Shown piece by piece: positions 8,027-17,678 of a stretch of 64,000 nucleotides of DNA. The notes under the pieces are model-generated. The model ran no database searches. It was not told where the DNA came from and saw nothing but the letters and a program-made list of their open reading frames with translations. Position 1 is the first letter of the stretch, and each line of letters opens with the position of its first letter. Location of the stretch: positions 124,001-188,000 of the forward strand of contig NZ_VFMK01000001.1 in NCBI RefSeq assembly GCF_006715025.1, in the 5' to 3' direction. Source of the DNA: Serratia fonticola. GTDB lineage: Bacteria; Pseudomonadota; Gammaproteobacteria; Enterobacterales; Enterobacteriaceae. The translations under genes and the position numbers were made by a program.

Positions 8027-8767
8027 TTACATTTTACCTGTGTAATAATAACCGACAAATTTCAGCAGCCGGAGCTGACGGCGAATACGGCTTGGTTGGC
8101 TCAACAGGCGATACAGCCACTCCAGGCCCAGATTCTGCCACACCTTGGGCGCTCGCTTCACATGGCCGGTAAACACGTCATAGGTGCCTCCTACCCCCAT
8201 ATACAACGCCTGCGGATGCACCTTGCGGCAATCACGCATCAGGATCTCCTGCTTCGGCGACCCCATGGCGACGGTGACAATCGCGGCACCGCTGGCCCGG
8301 ATACGTTCAAACAACGCTTCGCGCTGTTCCGGCTTGAAATAACCGTCCTGGCTACCCACCAGGTTCACGTTCCATTGGCTACGTAACTTCTGTTCGGTTT
8401 CTGCCAGCACCGCGGGTTTGCCGCCCACCAGAAAGACCGGCGTACCTTCCTGCCCGGCACGTTGCATCATGGCTTCCCACAAGTCAGCACCAGCCACGCG
8501 GGAGACCTGCGCCCCTGGATATTTGCGGCGGATCGAACGCACCATGCTGATGCCGTCTGCGTACTTGTATTCAGCTTCATCCAGCAGGGCATGCAATGCC
8601 GGATCGGTTTCCGCATTGAGGATTTTCTCGGCATTCATCGCCACCAGCGTGCCTTGTTTGACCCGGCCTGCGTCAAACAGAAAATCCATACACTGCGCCA
8701 TATCACGAAAGCCCCACAGGCTGAAACCACGCAGCTCATACTTGGGAACCGAAATGTTTGCTTCCAT
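8027..8767 (-). CDS. wecG: UDP-N-acetyl-D-mannosaminuronic acid transferase (lipid II ECA synthesis)
   Basis: WecG adds ManNAcA from UDP-ManNAcA to GlcNAc-PP-undecaprenol at the cytoplasmic face of the inner membrane. The 246-residue length equals E. coli WecG. It shows the WecG/TagA/CpsF (GT26) signatures: a TLVAMNAEKILNA segment, DGISMVRSIRRKYP, a GSQDGYFKPEQ stretch, and VTVAMGSPKQEILMRDCR, followed by GVGGTYDVFTGHVKRAP. It is the last gene of the wec operon and lies 8 bp after wzyE. Confidence 0.96.
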   Translation of the reverse strand: MEANISVPKYELRGFSLWGFRDMAQCMDFLFDAGRVKQGTLVAMNAEKILNAETDPALHALLDEAEYKYADGISMVRSIRRKYPGAQVSRVAGADLWEAMMQRAGQEGTPVFLVGGKPAVLAETEQKLRSQWNVNLVGSQDGYFKPEQREALFERIRASGAAIVTVAMGSPKQEILMRDCRKVHPQALYMGVGGTYDVFTGHVKRAPKVWQNLGLEWLYRLLSQPSRIRRQLRLLKFVGYYYTGKM

Positions 8768-8775
8768 TGTTACTC

Positions 8776-10143
8776 TTACCTTTGCAAAAGGGTGCGGGTA
8801 GCTGGTGCCGGTGCACGCTTGCGCATGATCCGTGCCTTAATTAATCCGGCAGCGTCGAACAGCCAGTACAGTAATTTTGCCAATACCAGACAGGCACCAA
8901 AAATGATGCAGAAGAACACCACGCGCGAAACAAATGAATCCACACCCTCACGCGCCAACACGATGATATTGAACACCGCACCAAAGCAGAACCCTTGCAA
9001 GATTGCCGCCTTATAGCGGTTCTGCTCGTTTTTACCCAGTTCATACAGCCAGTCAAACCACTTGATGATAAGCCCTACCACGATGGCACCCAGCGGGATA
9101 AACAACGCGCCGCCCATCACCACCAGCGAGCCAATCAACGTAGGGGAAATCGCCAACCCCGAGTGGTTATCCAGCACTTCCCAGGTGAAATAGTTCGCCG
9201 TATTCAGCACCAAATCCGGTCGCCCTGGCCACAGCCAGGCCGGGATAAATACGTAAAAATCACGCACGATCGGGGCTAATCCCTGGAAATCGATCTTGTC
9301 GTAATTCTGCAGCAATAACGCCAGGTTTTCCCACGGTGAGAAGGTATCCCGCGTCAGATACAGGAAAGTGTAGAACGCTTCCGGACCGCTCACATCCAGG
9401 CTGTAGCGCTTCAACGCCAGCCAGAACATACCGACAATGCCGAACACTCCGGCAGCCACCAGCATCCACAGCGAAATCCAGCCGCGCACAATACCGATAA
9501 ACAGGAACAGCGAAAAAGCGATGATGATGTTAGCCCGAGTACCGCCCACGATCACGTAGGTCAGAATGCCGAACGCCACCGTTGCAGCCAGGAAGAAGAA
9601 CCAGGCACGCACATCCTGTTTAAGGAAATACACCACCAGCATCGCCGGAATGAAGAAATAGAAGAAGCGTTTGAGTGCCACCCCCGACACATCGCTGGAG
9701 AAAATCTGACTATAGGAGTTCAGCTTGAACAACAGGAAACCGTTTTGCATAAAGAAAATACCAACGGTGCCTATCGCCACCAGCGCCAGCAGCCCCCAGG
9801 TCAGGTTGGTTTCCACCCGGTTCATGCTAAAAACCGGCTTATGCGGCTGATTGCTGCGCTTACGCAACCGCGTCTTGTAACTGACGTAGTAAATCGCATA
9901 GAAGCAGGTGGCAGAAAGAATGGCGTACAGCAGGAATTCAACGGGCACCACGGCCACATCAAACTGGAAAACCAACAGACAGGTCAGCGGAAAACCAAAA
10001 TAGAACGTCAGCAGATAGAGCAGCGAGAAAAAGACGTTGAAGTTAAAGCGGACGCGCCGAAACTCCTGGTAGGTCAGGGTGAGGACAAACAGCGCGCCAA
10101 TAAGGTAGACGACAAATAACCCGCCAAACTGCGCCAACGTCAT
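8776..10143 (-). CDS. wzyE: Enterobacterial common antigen polymerase
   Basis: WzyE polymerises the ECA trisaccharide repeat at the periplasmic face, with chain length set by WzzE. The 455-residue protein has many hydrophobic helices. A long periplasmic loop around residues 265-330 (FYTFLYLTRDTFSPWENLALL and on) corresponds to the loop typical of Wzy enzymes. It overlaps wecF by 4 bp (ATGA), indicating translational coupling. Length is close to E. coli WzyE (450). Confidence 0.95.
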   Translation of the reverse strand: MTLAQFGGLFVVYLIGALFVLTLTYQEFRRVRFNFNVFFSLLYLLTFYFGFPLTCLLVFQFDVAVVPVEFLLYAILSATCFYAIYYVSYKTRLRKRSNQPHKPVFSMNRVETNLTWGLLALVAIGTVGIFFMQNGFLLFKLNSYSQIFSSDVSGVALKRFFYFFIPAMLVVYFLKQDVRAWFFFLAATVAFGILTYVIVGGTRANIIIAFSLFLFIGIVRGWISLWMLVAAGVFGIVGMFWLALKRYSLDVSGPEAFYTFLYLTRDTFSPWENLALLLQNYDKIDFQGLAPIVRDFYVFIPAWLWPGRPDLVLNTANYFTWEVLDNHSGLAISPTLIGSLVVMGGALFIPLGAIVVGLIIKWFDWLYELGKNEQNRYKAAILQGFCFGAVFNIIVLAREGVDSFVSRVVFFCIIFGACLVLAKLLYWLFDAAGLIKARIMRKRAPAPATRTLLQR

Positions 10144-11225
10144 GGGTTTTCTCCCGCCGCCAGGGCCAGTGCCTGCTGCCAGCCATCAACATAGTTGGGA
10201 TTGAAAAAGGCGATGGACTGTTTATCCAGCGTCGCCAGTTGGCGTTGCGATTCTCGCACCACCGCCTCATCCAGAGAATCCCCATAAAACAGCACCGGCA
10301 AGTGCTGTTCAGCCAGATCCTGCCAGAACGGATTTTTGCGGCTGAGCACAAAGGGCACGCCAAACTGAATCAGCAGGCACAGTGTCCCCACGCCCTGTTG
10401 ACGATCAAAAATAAAGTAGCCGAGATCGCACTCACGCAGGATATTCAGATAATCATTGAAGGCCACCTGCTGAGTCAGTAACTGCAGGTTTGGCTCAGCA
10501 AACAGTTTCAATCCGGCGGCACGCACCTGTTCGATATAGGCTTCGTTATTGGCCGGGTAGCCCATCGGTAAAATCACCCGCACATCGGCACCAAATTGCT
10601 GATGGATCGCCTGCAATGCTTCGATATGCCGGTTGGTCTTATCACCAGAATTACCCACCAGGATCGTCATTGGCCCTGCCAGGTTCTTTTCTACTTCGAC
10701 CCCGGTCAGGGCCGGATCCATCCGCGTTGGGAAATAAAGCAGCGAAGCCGGAACCCGCGCATGACGCTGCTGATAGTGGATCAGGTCGCCGCGGGTTGCA
10801 AACACATGGCCAACTCGCCCTTGCGCGATACGGCGCAAGAGATAAAACAGGCGGAACTTCCAACTGGTGGCATTCTCATACAGATCGGCGCCCCAGATAT
10901 GCCAGCTCACCTGCTGCGCTTTGATCTTGCCACTCAACAAAGCCAGCCACAGCGCCGCATTAAATTGTCCATGCAGGAAGAATCGGCTATCACGGTTGGC
11001 CTGAGCACGAGCAATCACCGCCTCGGCCAGGCTTTTCTTGCCAGGAAAAGCCTCAACCGTAAGCGCAGGGAATTGGCCCAGCGCCGCGATATCTTTGGCG
11101 GCCACCATAAAATGACACACCTGTTCAGAGGGCAGGCGTTCTGCCAGCACATCATTAAAGAAGCGCAGCACCGTCTGATTATGATGCGGGATATCAGATC
11201 CCAATACGTGAATCAGTGTGGTCAT
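10140..11225 (-). CDS. wecF: TDP-Fuc4NAc:lipid II Fuc4NAc transferase
   Basis: WecF (RffT, GT56) adds the third sugar, 4-acetamido-4,6-dideoxygalactose, to lipid II to complete the ECA lipid III. The 361-residue sequence opens TTLIHVLGSDIPHHNQTVLR and has SWHIWGADLYENA and a GNSGDKTNRHIEAL nucleotide-sugar segment, all typical of the family. It overlaps wzyE downstream and wzxE upstream by 4 bp each, in a tightly coupled operon. Confidence 0.95.
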   Translation of the reverse strand: MTTLIHVLGSDIPHHNQTVLRFFNDVLAERLPSEQVCHFMVAAKDIAALGQFPALTVEAFPGKKSLAEAVIARAQANRDSRFFLHGQFNAALWLALLSGKIKAQQVSWHIWGADLYENATSWKFRLFYLLRRIAQGRVGHVFATRGDLIHYQQRHARVPASLLYFPTRMDPALTGVEVEKNLAGPMTILVGNSGDKTNRHIEALQAIHQQFGADVRVILPMGYPANNEAYIEQVRAAGLKLFAEPNLQLLTQQVAFNDYLNILRECDLGYFIFDRQQGVGTLCLLIQFGVPFVLSRKNPFWQDLAEQHLPVLFYGDSLDEAVVRESQRQLATLDKQSIAFFNPNYVDGWQQALALAAGENP

Positions 11226-12472
11226 ACTCGTCTACGATAAAGAATAAATACGCAGCTACAGAGCGCGAAATACACGATGTAGGTTGCCATATAGGCCTGT
11301 GCCGCCCCCAATGCGCCGTGCAGCGGGATCAGCCAGTGCGAGAACAGCGTCAGCAAAGCGAACTGGCTGACCTCTGTCAGAATATAAAAGCGTAGTGATG
11401 CTTTAGCGATCACCAGGTAGCCAAAAACATAAGCCCCTACTTTCAACACATCGCCCACCAACTGCCAGGCGAACAGATCGCGCATAGCCACGAATTTCTG
11501 TGAAAACAGCAGCCAGATGGCGAAATCACGCAGCAACCAGACGGTAAAACTCGCGGCGGCCACGGCAGGCAATACGAATTTCAGAGAACGCACAATTTCC
11601 TGTGAAATGGCGCTTTTCTCCTGCAGGCGCGACAGTGTCGGCAGCAGGTAAACGGTGAACGACGCGGTAATAAACTGCAGGTAAGCATCGGAGATGCTGC
11701 TCACCCCTTGCCAAATCCCCACTTCGTCCCAGCTATAATGCGCCGCCAGCAGGTTACGCATCATGACATAGGCGACTGGCAAGGTCACAGAGGTGATCAA
11801 TGCCATAATGGTAAATTTGCCAAGATGGCTAGCCAGCGCTTTATCCCAGGCCAGCACCAGGTAGCACAATGGCAACACCTTGCGCCGCCACAGCAGGAAA
11901 CCGGCAGGCAGCACGACCAGCGCAGGCACCAACGCCAACCCAGCGAGCGCCCCTTCATATCCCCCCAGCTTAAAGCACAGCGTGAAGGCCAGTACGCCTA
12001 TCAGACTCCCCGCAATCACCGCCAGGGCATTCCCCATCGCGTCGCGATAGCCTTTGAGGATCGCCAGGAACAGGTTGGCGTAGGCAATCCCCATCTGGAT
12101 AAACGCCACCGCCCGCACCACGTTCACATAATCACTGTGGCCGAACAACCCACGGCTGATCGGCTCTGCGGCAAACAGGAACACCAGCGCCAACAGGGTT
12201 GAGAAACCCAACACGATGCTGGAGGCCGTGCCTACCGCCATCCGCAGCCGTTGGGGATCCTGATGGTACTCCGCCACGTACTTGGTGATACCGTTAAAAA
12301 TGCCGGCACCCGACAGCACACCCAACACGGTGATCAACTGGCGGAAGTTCCCCGCCTGGCCGACCCCGCTGGGGCCAAAGGCCACCGCTAACATTTTAAC
12401 CACCAACAGCCCCACGCCAATTTTAATCAGCGTGGAGCCTGCGGTCCAAATCGATGCTTTTGCCAGCGACAT
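11222..12472 (-). CDS. wzxE: ECA lipid III flippase
   Basis: WzxE moves undecaprenyl-linked ECA trisaccharide from the inner to the outer leaflet of the inner membrane. The 416-residue length equals E. coli WzxE. The sequence is hydrophobic, with about 12 helices of the MOP flippase fold, starting MSLAKASIWTAGSTLIKIG. It lies 1 bp from wecE and overlaps wecF by 4 bp. Confidence 0.95.
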   Translation of the reverse strand: MSLAKASIWTAGSTLIKIGVGLLVVKMLAVAFGPSGVGQAGNFRQLITVLGVLSGAGIFNGITKYVAEYHQDPQRLRMAVGTASSIVLGFSTLLALVFLFAAEPISRGLFGHSDYVNVVRAVAFIQMGIAYANLFLAILKGYRDAMGNALAVIAGSLIGVLAFTLCFKLGGYEGALAGLALVPALVVLPAGFLLWRRKVLPLCYLVLAWDKALASHLGKFTIMALITSVTLPVAYVMMRNLLAAHYSWDEVGIWQGVSSISDAYLQFITASFTVYLLPTLSRLQEKSAISQEIVRSLKFVLPAVAAASFTVWLLRDFAIWLLFSQKFVAMRDLFAWQLVGDVLKVGAYVFGYLVIAKASLRFYILTEVSQFALLTLFSHWLIPLHGALGAAQAYMATYIVYFALCSCVFILYRRRV

Positions 12473-12473
12473 A

Positions 12474-13604
12474 TCAGGCGAGGAAGCTCAGGATGGTATT
12501 GATCACCGTGCGTTGGTTGACGTCTGACATGTTGTAGAACAGCGGCAGACGCACCAGGCGCTCGCTCTCTTTGGTGGTGAAACGATCCTCACCGGAAAAA
12601 CGGCCAAACTTCTCACCCGCCGGACAGGCATGCAGGGGAATGTAATGGAACACCGTCATGATCTCGGCTTCTTTCAGGTAGTCGATAAACGCGGTACGAT
12701 CCTGCACATCGTTCAGTTTTATATAGAACATATGAGCGTTATGCACGCAATTGGCCGGGATCACCGGCAAGGCAATGCGCCCCGCGTCGGCCAGTGGCTT
12801 AAAGGCATCGTAATAGTTCTGCCACAGCTTCAAACGACGCTGATTAATCCGATCGGCAGCTTCCAGTTGTGCCCACAGATAAGCGGCCTGCAGGTCTGAC
12901 ATCAGGTAGCTGGAACCGATATCACGCCAAGTGTATTTATCCACCTGCCCACGGAAGAACTGGCTACGGTTAGTGCCTTTCTCACGGATGACTTCCGCGC
13001 GGTCTATCAGGGCCGGATCGTTAATCAGCGTTGCGCCACCCTCACCGCCGGCGGTGTAGTTCTTGGTTTCATGGAAGCTGAAGCAGCCGATGTGGCCGAT
13101 TGTCCCCAGAGCTTTACCTTTGTAAGTCGACATCACACCCTGCGCGGCATCTTCCACCACATACAGATTGTACTTCTTCGCCAGCGCCATGATGGTGTCC
13201 ATTTCGCACGCCACACCCGCGTAATGAACCGGCACTATCGCGCGGGTTTTATCGGTGATCGCCGCTTCAATCTTGGTCTCATCGATGTTCATGGTGTCTG
13301 GGCGCAGATCGACAAACACCACTACCGCTCCCCGCAGCACAAAGGCGTTGGCGGTAGAGACAAAGGTATAGCTCGGCATGATCACTTCATCACCCGGCTG
13401 AATGTCCAGCAGGATCGCGGCCATTTCCAGTGAAGCGGTACAGGACGGGGTCAGCAACACCTTCGGACAACCGAAATGCTGCTCCATCCACTGCTGGCAG
13501 CGACGGGTAAAACCACCGTCACCACAGAGTTTGCCGCTGCCCATCGCAGCCTGCATATAATCGAGTTCAGTGCCAACAACCGGTGGTGCGTTAAATGGAA
13601 TCAT
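12474..13604 (-). CDS. wecE: dTDP-4-amino-4,6-dideoxygalactose transaminase
   Basis: WecE (RffA) transaminates dTDP-4-keto-6-deoxyglucose with glutamate to dTDP-Fuc4N. It is a 376-residue PLP enzyme of the DegT/DnrJ/EryC1 family. The PLP lysine is in FSFHETKNYTAGGEGG (about residue 181), and VEDAAQGVMSTYKG carries the aspartate that pairs with the PLP nitrogen. The start overlaps the wecD 3' end by 14 bp. Confidence 0.96.
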   Translation of the reverse strand: MIPFNAPPVVGTELDYMQAAMGSGKLCGDGGFTRRCQQWMEQHFGCPKVLLTPSCTASLEMAAILLDIQPGDEVIMPSYTFVSTANAFVLRGAVVVFVDLRPDTMNIDETKIEAAITDKTRAIVPVHYAGVACEMDTIMALAKKYNLYVVEDAAQGVMSTYKGKALGTIGHIGCFSFHETKNYTAGGEGGATLINDPALIDRAEVIREKGTNRSQFFRGQVDKYTWRDIGSSYLMSDLQAAYLWAQLEAADRINQRRLKLWQNYYDAFKPLADAGRIALPVIPANCVHNAHMFYIKLNDVQDRTAFIDYLKEAEIMTVFHYIPLHACPAGEKFGRFSGEDRFTTKESERLVRLPLFYNMSDVNQRTVINTILSFLA

Positions 13605-14310
13605 GTAAACCTCTATAGAACCAATACGCGGTGCTTTCTATGGTGGCACCGTGCCGTTGATAGAGCCGTAACGCGGCAATATTACTTATCTGGGTCGCAA
13701 TCCGCAGACGCTGCAGCCGCTGCTGCTGGCACCAGGCGATCGCGGCAGCCATCAGCCGTGAGCCGGTCCCCTTTCCTTGTTGCTCCGGGAATGCCGCCAG
13801 CAGGCCGATACGCGCCTCTTGCTGACCAATATCCCGCAGGCTGACAAACCCTTCTGGCTCCCCATCGCTTCCCAGCACCAGCAGGCACTGATGGTCAAAG
13901 GTGCCTAGCACCGCTTTCTCAATCCAGGTGGCGTAGAAGCGCCCGCTGTCCTGTGGACCATACCAGGGGGCACGAAAACGGCTGGCGGCAAAGACGCTGG
14001 CGGCAACCTGACACAGCAGAGGAATATCTTCAGGTTGCGCGACGCGGACAGCCGGAAAAGATGAAGCACATTCCGTGCCAATCCCCAGCACAAAATCCAC
14101 TTCACCTTCCACCAGTTGAAAACCCAGCCCCGCCAAACCGTCTGCCTGATCCAGACGCTGTGCCGGAATTTTGGCTTGAACCAGCGCAAACGCATCCAAC
14201 TCGGCCTGGCCGATCACCGGCGCGGCCGCGTCAAAATGCAGCTTGGCGCTGTGGAGTTGGAAATATTCGCTTTCCCAGCTCAACGGCTCAATATTGGCGC
14301 GGACGGACAT
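13591..14310 (-). CDS. wecD: dTDP-fucosamine acetyltransferase
   Basis: WecD (RffC) acetylates dTDP-Fuc4N from acetyl-CoA to give dTDP-Fuc4NAc. It is a GNAT fold: the acetyl-CoA loop is visible in EQQGKGTGSRLMAAAIAWC, and the C-terminal ATIESTAYWFYR matches E. coli WecD. A longer frame begins at 14337, but MSVRANIEPLSWE at 14310 matches the E. coli start, giving 239 residues (E. coli 224). The start lies inside rffH, a 23-bp overlap. Confidence 0.93.
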   Translation of the reverse strand: MSVRANIEPLSWESEYFQLHSAKLHFDAAAPVIGQAELDAFALVQAKIPAQRLDQADGLAGLGFQLVEGEVDFVLGIGTECASSFPAVRVAQPEDIPLLCQVAASVFAASRFRAPWYGPQDSGRFYATWIEKAVLGTFDHQCLLVLGSDGEPEGFVSLRDIGQQEARIGLLAAFPEQQGKGTGSRLMAAAIAWCQQQRLQRLRIATQISNIAALRLYQRHGATIESTAYWFYRGLHDSI

Positions 14311-15169
14311 GCAGTAAATCCAGTAGATATTTGCCATAGCCGGTTTTGGCTAACGCCAGAGCGGCACGTTTTACACCGTCATCATCCAGCCAGCCATTAC
14401 GCCAGGCAATCTCTTCCAGGCAGGCCACCTTGAATCCCTGACGCTTCTCAACCGTTTGTACGAAGGTACTGGCTTCAATCAGGCTGTCGTGAGTGCCGGT
14501 GTCGAGCCAGGCAAAGCCGCGGCCCAGCAGTTCAACGCTCAGTTCACCACGTTCCAGGTACATCTGATTGATGCTGGTAATTTCCAGTTCGCCGCGCGGG
14601 GAAGGCTTCACCTGTTTGGCAAAATCCACCACCTGGTTATCATAGAAATAGAGGCCGGTGACCGCCCAGTTGGACTTGGGCTTAAGCGGTTTTTCTTCTA
14701 TCGACAGCGCACGGAAATGCTCGTCAAACTCGACGACCCCGAAACGCTCCGGATCCATTACCTGGTAGCCAAATACCGTGGCCCCATGCAGATTATTGAC
14801 CACGCTTTTCAGTTTCGGGCTAAATCCCTGGCCGAAGTAGATGTTATCACCCAGCACCAGGCAGCTTGGTTCACCAGCAATAAATTCTTCACCGATCAGG
14901 AAAGCCTGTGCCAATCCGTCCGGCCGAGGCTGTTCGGCATAGCTGAGATTGATGCCGAACTCTTCACCATTGCCAAGCAACCGGCGGAAGGAGGGCAGAT
15001 CTTCAGGCGTAGAGATAATCAAAATGTCCCGGATCCCGGCCAGCATCAGCACCGAGAGCGGATAGTAAATCATCGGCTTATCATAAATGGGCAGCAACTG
15101 CTTGGAGACACCGCGGGTAATCGGGTGCAAACGCGTCCCCGAACCACCGGCAAGAACAATACCTTTCAT
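14288..15169 (-). CDS. rffH: Glucose-1-phosphate thymidylyltransferase (ECA type)
   Basis: RffH makes dTDP-glucose from glucose-1-phosphate and dTTP, the first step to Fuc4NAc. With the start at 15169 (AGGAGT 7 nt upstream) it is 293 residues, the same as E. coli RffH. The nucleotidyl-transfer motif GSGTRLHPITRGVSKQLLP is at the N-terminus, and VLGDNIYFGQGF follows near residue 110. An in-frame upstream ATG at 15214 has no ribosome site. An ERIC repeat separates it from rffG, unlike the tight spacing elsewhere in the operon. Confidence 0.96.
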   Translation of the reverse strand: MKGIVLAGGSGTRLHPITRGVSKQLLPIYDKPMIYYPLSVLMLAGIRDILIISTPEDLPSFRRLLGNGEEFGINLSYAEQPRPDGLAQAFLIGEEFIAGEPSCLVLGDNIYFGQGFSPKLKSVVNNLHGATVFGYQVMDPERFGVVEFDEHFRALSIEEKPLKPKSNWAVTGLYFYDNQVVDFAKQVKPSPRGELEITSINQMYLERGELSVELLGRGFAWLDTGTHDSLIEASTFVQTVEKRQGFKVACLEEIAWRNGWLDDDGVKRAALALAKTGYGKYLLDLLHVRPRQY

Positions 15170-15226
15170 CTTCACTCCTGACTCACCTTCGCTACACGAA
15201 AGTTTTTCTGCCATAGGTTAAGTTGA

Positions 15227-15352
15227 CATACCCCATCAAATTCAAGTGACAGCGTGGCAGCAAATACCTAAGTTCCCGCTCACTTACATGAATAAATGAC
15301 CGGGGTTTACCTACGCAGCCAACAACACCGTAGCTTGAAAAATGAAGGGTAT
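15227..15352 (+). repeat. ERIC repeat between rffG and rffH
   Basis: An imperfect palindrome of about 126 bp bounded by ATACCCC and AGGGTAT. The core (15286-15310) matches the ERIC centre around ACTTACAT, AATGACCGGGG and its partner. Its right edge touches the rffG stop codon (15352-15354). It lies inside the wec transcript. Confidence 0.85.
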
Positions 15353-16425
15353 TACGGGTTCAACCCGAGGCGTTCGCCTGCATAAGAACCATCTTGTACC
15401 CGACGCCACCAGGTTTCATTGTTCAGATACCAGGACACCGTTTTGCGGATGCCGCTTTCAAAGGTTTCCTGTGGGCGCCAGCCCAGTTCACGTTCAATTT
15501 TGCCCGCGTCGATGGCATAGCGCATATCGTGACCAGGGCGATCTTTGACGTAAGTGATCAGATCGCGATAGTTCGCCACGCCCTGCGGCTTGTTCGGTGC
15601 CAACTCTTCCAGCAGATCGCAGATGGTCTGTACCACTTCGATGTTTTTGCGCTCGTTGTGGCCGCCGATGTTATAGGTCTCGCCAACCACGCCTTCCGTC
15701 ACCACCTGATATAACGCCCGCGCATGGTCTTCCACATATAACCAGTCGCGCACCTGCGCTCCGTTGCCGTAGACCGGCAGCGGTTTACCCGAAATAGCAT
15801 TCAGGATCACCAGCGGGATCAGTTTCTCCGGGAAGTGATAAGGACCGTAATTGTTGGAACAGTTGGTCACCACGGTTGGCAAACCGTAGGTCCGCAACCA
15901 GGCGCGCACCAGATGATCGCTCGATGCCTTGGAGGCAGAATATGGGCTGCTGGGAGCATAGGGTGTGGTTTCGGTGAACAGATCGTCCGTACCGTGCAGG
16001 TCGCCGTAGACCTCGTCGGTCGAGATATGGTGAAAACGGAAAGCCTGTTTTTTCTCTTGCGCCAACGCCTGCCAATAATGGCGGGCCGCCTCCAGCAGGG
16101 TATAAGTGCCAACCACGTTGGTTTCGATGAAGGCCGATGGGCCGTCGATAGAACGGTCCACGTGGCTTTCCGCCGCCAGGTGCATCACAAAATCCGGCTG
16201 ATACTGGGCAAAAACCCGGTCCAATTCGGCACGATCGCAGATATCCACCTGTTCGAAGGCATAACGCTCACTGTCTACCACGCCAGCCAGCGACTCCAGA
16301 TTACCGGCATAGGTCAGCTTATCGACCACCACCACGCTATCGCGGGTGCCTTCAATAATATGCCTTACTACGGCAGAGCCGATAAACCCGGCACCGCCGG
16401 TGACCAGAATACGTTTCAACGCCAA
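15352..16425 (-). CDS. rffG: dTDP-glucose 4,6-dehydratase (ECA type)
   Basis: RffG converts dTDP-glucose to dTDP-4-keto-6-deoxyglucose with bound NAD+. The 357-residue short-chain dehydrogenase shows the Rossmann motif GGAGFIGSAVVRHI at residues 8-21, STDEVYGDLHGTD, and YSASKASSDHLVRAW with the catalytic tyrosine and lysine. It overlaps wecC by 10 bp. The stop codon sits at the edge of an ERIC element. Confidence 0.96.
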   Translation of the reverse strand: MALKRILVTGGAGFIGSAVVRHIIEGTRDSVVVVDKLTYAGNLESLAGVVDSERYAFEQVDICDRAELDRVFAQYQPDFVMHLAAESHVDRSIDGPSAFIETNVVGTYTLLEAARHYWQALAQEKKQAFRFHHISTDEVYGDLHGTDDLFTETTPYAPSSPYSASKASSDHLVRAWLRTYGLPTVVTNCSNNYGPYHFPEKLIPLVILNAISGKPLPVYGNGAQVRDWLYVEDHARALYQVVTEGVVGETYNIGGHNERKNIEVVQTICDLLEELAPNKPQGVANYRDLITYVKDRPGHDMRYAIDAGKIERELGWRPQETFESGIRKTVSWYLNNETWWRRVQDGSYAGERLGLNP

Positions 16426-17678
16426 ACCCCTTTGGTGTCTACAATCCAGGACTGTTTGATATCTTGCGGCTTGATCGCCTTGAATTCTTTGTGATCGACC
16501 AACATCACGATCACATCCGCCTGCTGCAACGCGTCGGCAAGGCTTTTCAACGTGACGTGGCCCGTCAATGACTTCGGCAGTTGCTCCACGTTAGGTTCCA
16601 CCGCCAGAGTTTCCCCCACGTGCCAATCGGCAATCAGATGGGTCACTTCCACCGCCGGGCTTTCACGCAAATCATCAATGTTGGGTTTAAACGCCAAACC
16701 AAAACAGGCAATCTTCACTTCAGAAGCACGCTTGTTGGTCACCGCCAGGCAATCTGCTACGGCGGCCTTGACGCGATCGACTACCCAGAGCGGTTTGCCA
16801 TCGTTAACCAGGCGTGCGGTATGGATCAGACGCGCCTGCTGTGGGTTTTGCGCAACGATGAACCAAGGGTCAACGGCAATACAGTGCCCACCTACCCCAG
16901 GCCCTGGTTGCAGAATGTTGACGCGCGGATGGCGGTTGGCCAGACGGATAAGCTCCCACACGTTGATGCCTTGCTCGGCACAAATCAGTGAAAGTTCGTT
17001 GGCAAACGCGATGTTGACGTCACGGAAGCTGTTTTCCGTCAGTTTGCACATCTCGGCGGTGCGTGAGTTGGTGATAACACACTCACCCTCAAGGAAAATC
17101 TTGTACAGTGCGCTGGCGCGTTCTGAACATTTCGGCGTCATACCACCGATAACGCGGTCATTCTGGATCAGCTCAACCATCACCTGCCCTGGCAACACGC
17201 GCTCAGGACAATAGGCAATATTCACATCGGCCTGTTCACCGGCATCCTGCGGGAAGCTCAGATCGCTGCGCGCTTCTGCCAGCCACAATGCCATCTGCTC
17301 TGTCGCTCCCACCGGTGAGGTGGATTCCAGGATCACCAGGTCGCCTTTTTTCAATACCGGAGCCAGTGATTTGGCGGCCGCTTCAACATAGGCCAGATCG
17401 GGTTCATGATCCCCTTTGAACGGCGTTGGCACAGCGATCAGGAACGCATCCGCCGCCAGCGGTTTGGTTACCGCCTGTAGGTAGCCACCCTCAACCGCTT
17501 CCTTCACCACGCGATCCAGATCCGGCTCTACGATATGAATGGCACCGCGGTTAATGGTATCCACCGCGTGCTGGTTAACATCTACACCCACCACTTTTTT
17601 CTTGCGGGAAGCAAACGCCGCCGCTGTTGGCAAGCCGATATAACCCAGGCCAATAACTGAAATAGTGTCAAAACTCAT
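16416..17678 (-). CDS. wecC: UDP-N-acetyl-D-mannosamine dehydrogenase
   Basis: WecC oxidises UDP-ManNAc to UDP-ManNAcA with two NAD+. The 420-residue length equals E. coli WecC. NAD binding is by SVIGLGYIGLPTAAAFAS at residues 8-25. The catalytic cysteine is in GVGGHCIAVDPWF (about residue 268), and the C-terminal domain contains IACFGLAFKPNIDDLRESP. It overlaps wecB by 4 bp. Confidence 0.96.
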   Translation of the reverse strand: MSFDTISVIGLGYIGLPTAAAFASRKKKVVGVDVNQHAVDTINRGAIHIVEPDLDRVVKEAVEGGYLQAVTKPLAADAFLIAVPTPFKGDHEPDLAYVEAAAKSLAPVLKKGDLVILESTSPVGATEQMALWLAEARSDLSFPQDAGEQADVNIAYCPERVLPGQVMVELIQNDRVIGGMTPKCSERASALYKIFLEGECVITNSRTAEMCKLTENSFRDVNIAFANELSLICAEQGINVWELIRLANRHPRVNILQPGPGVGGHCIAVDPWFIVAQNPQQARLIHTARLVNDGKPLWVVDRVKAAVADCLAVTNKRASEVKIACFGLAFKPNIDDLRESPAVEVTHLIADWHVGETLAVEPNVEQLPKSLTGHVTLKSLADALQQADVIVMLVDHKEFKAIKPQDIKQSWIVDTKGVWR

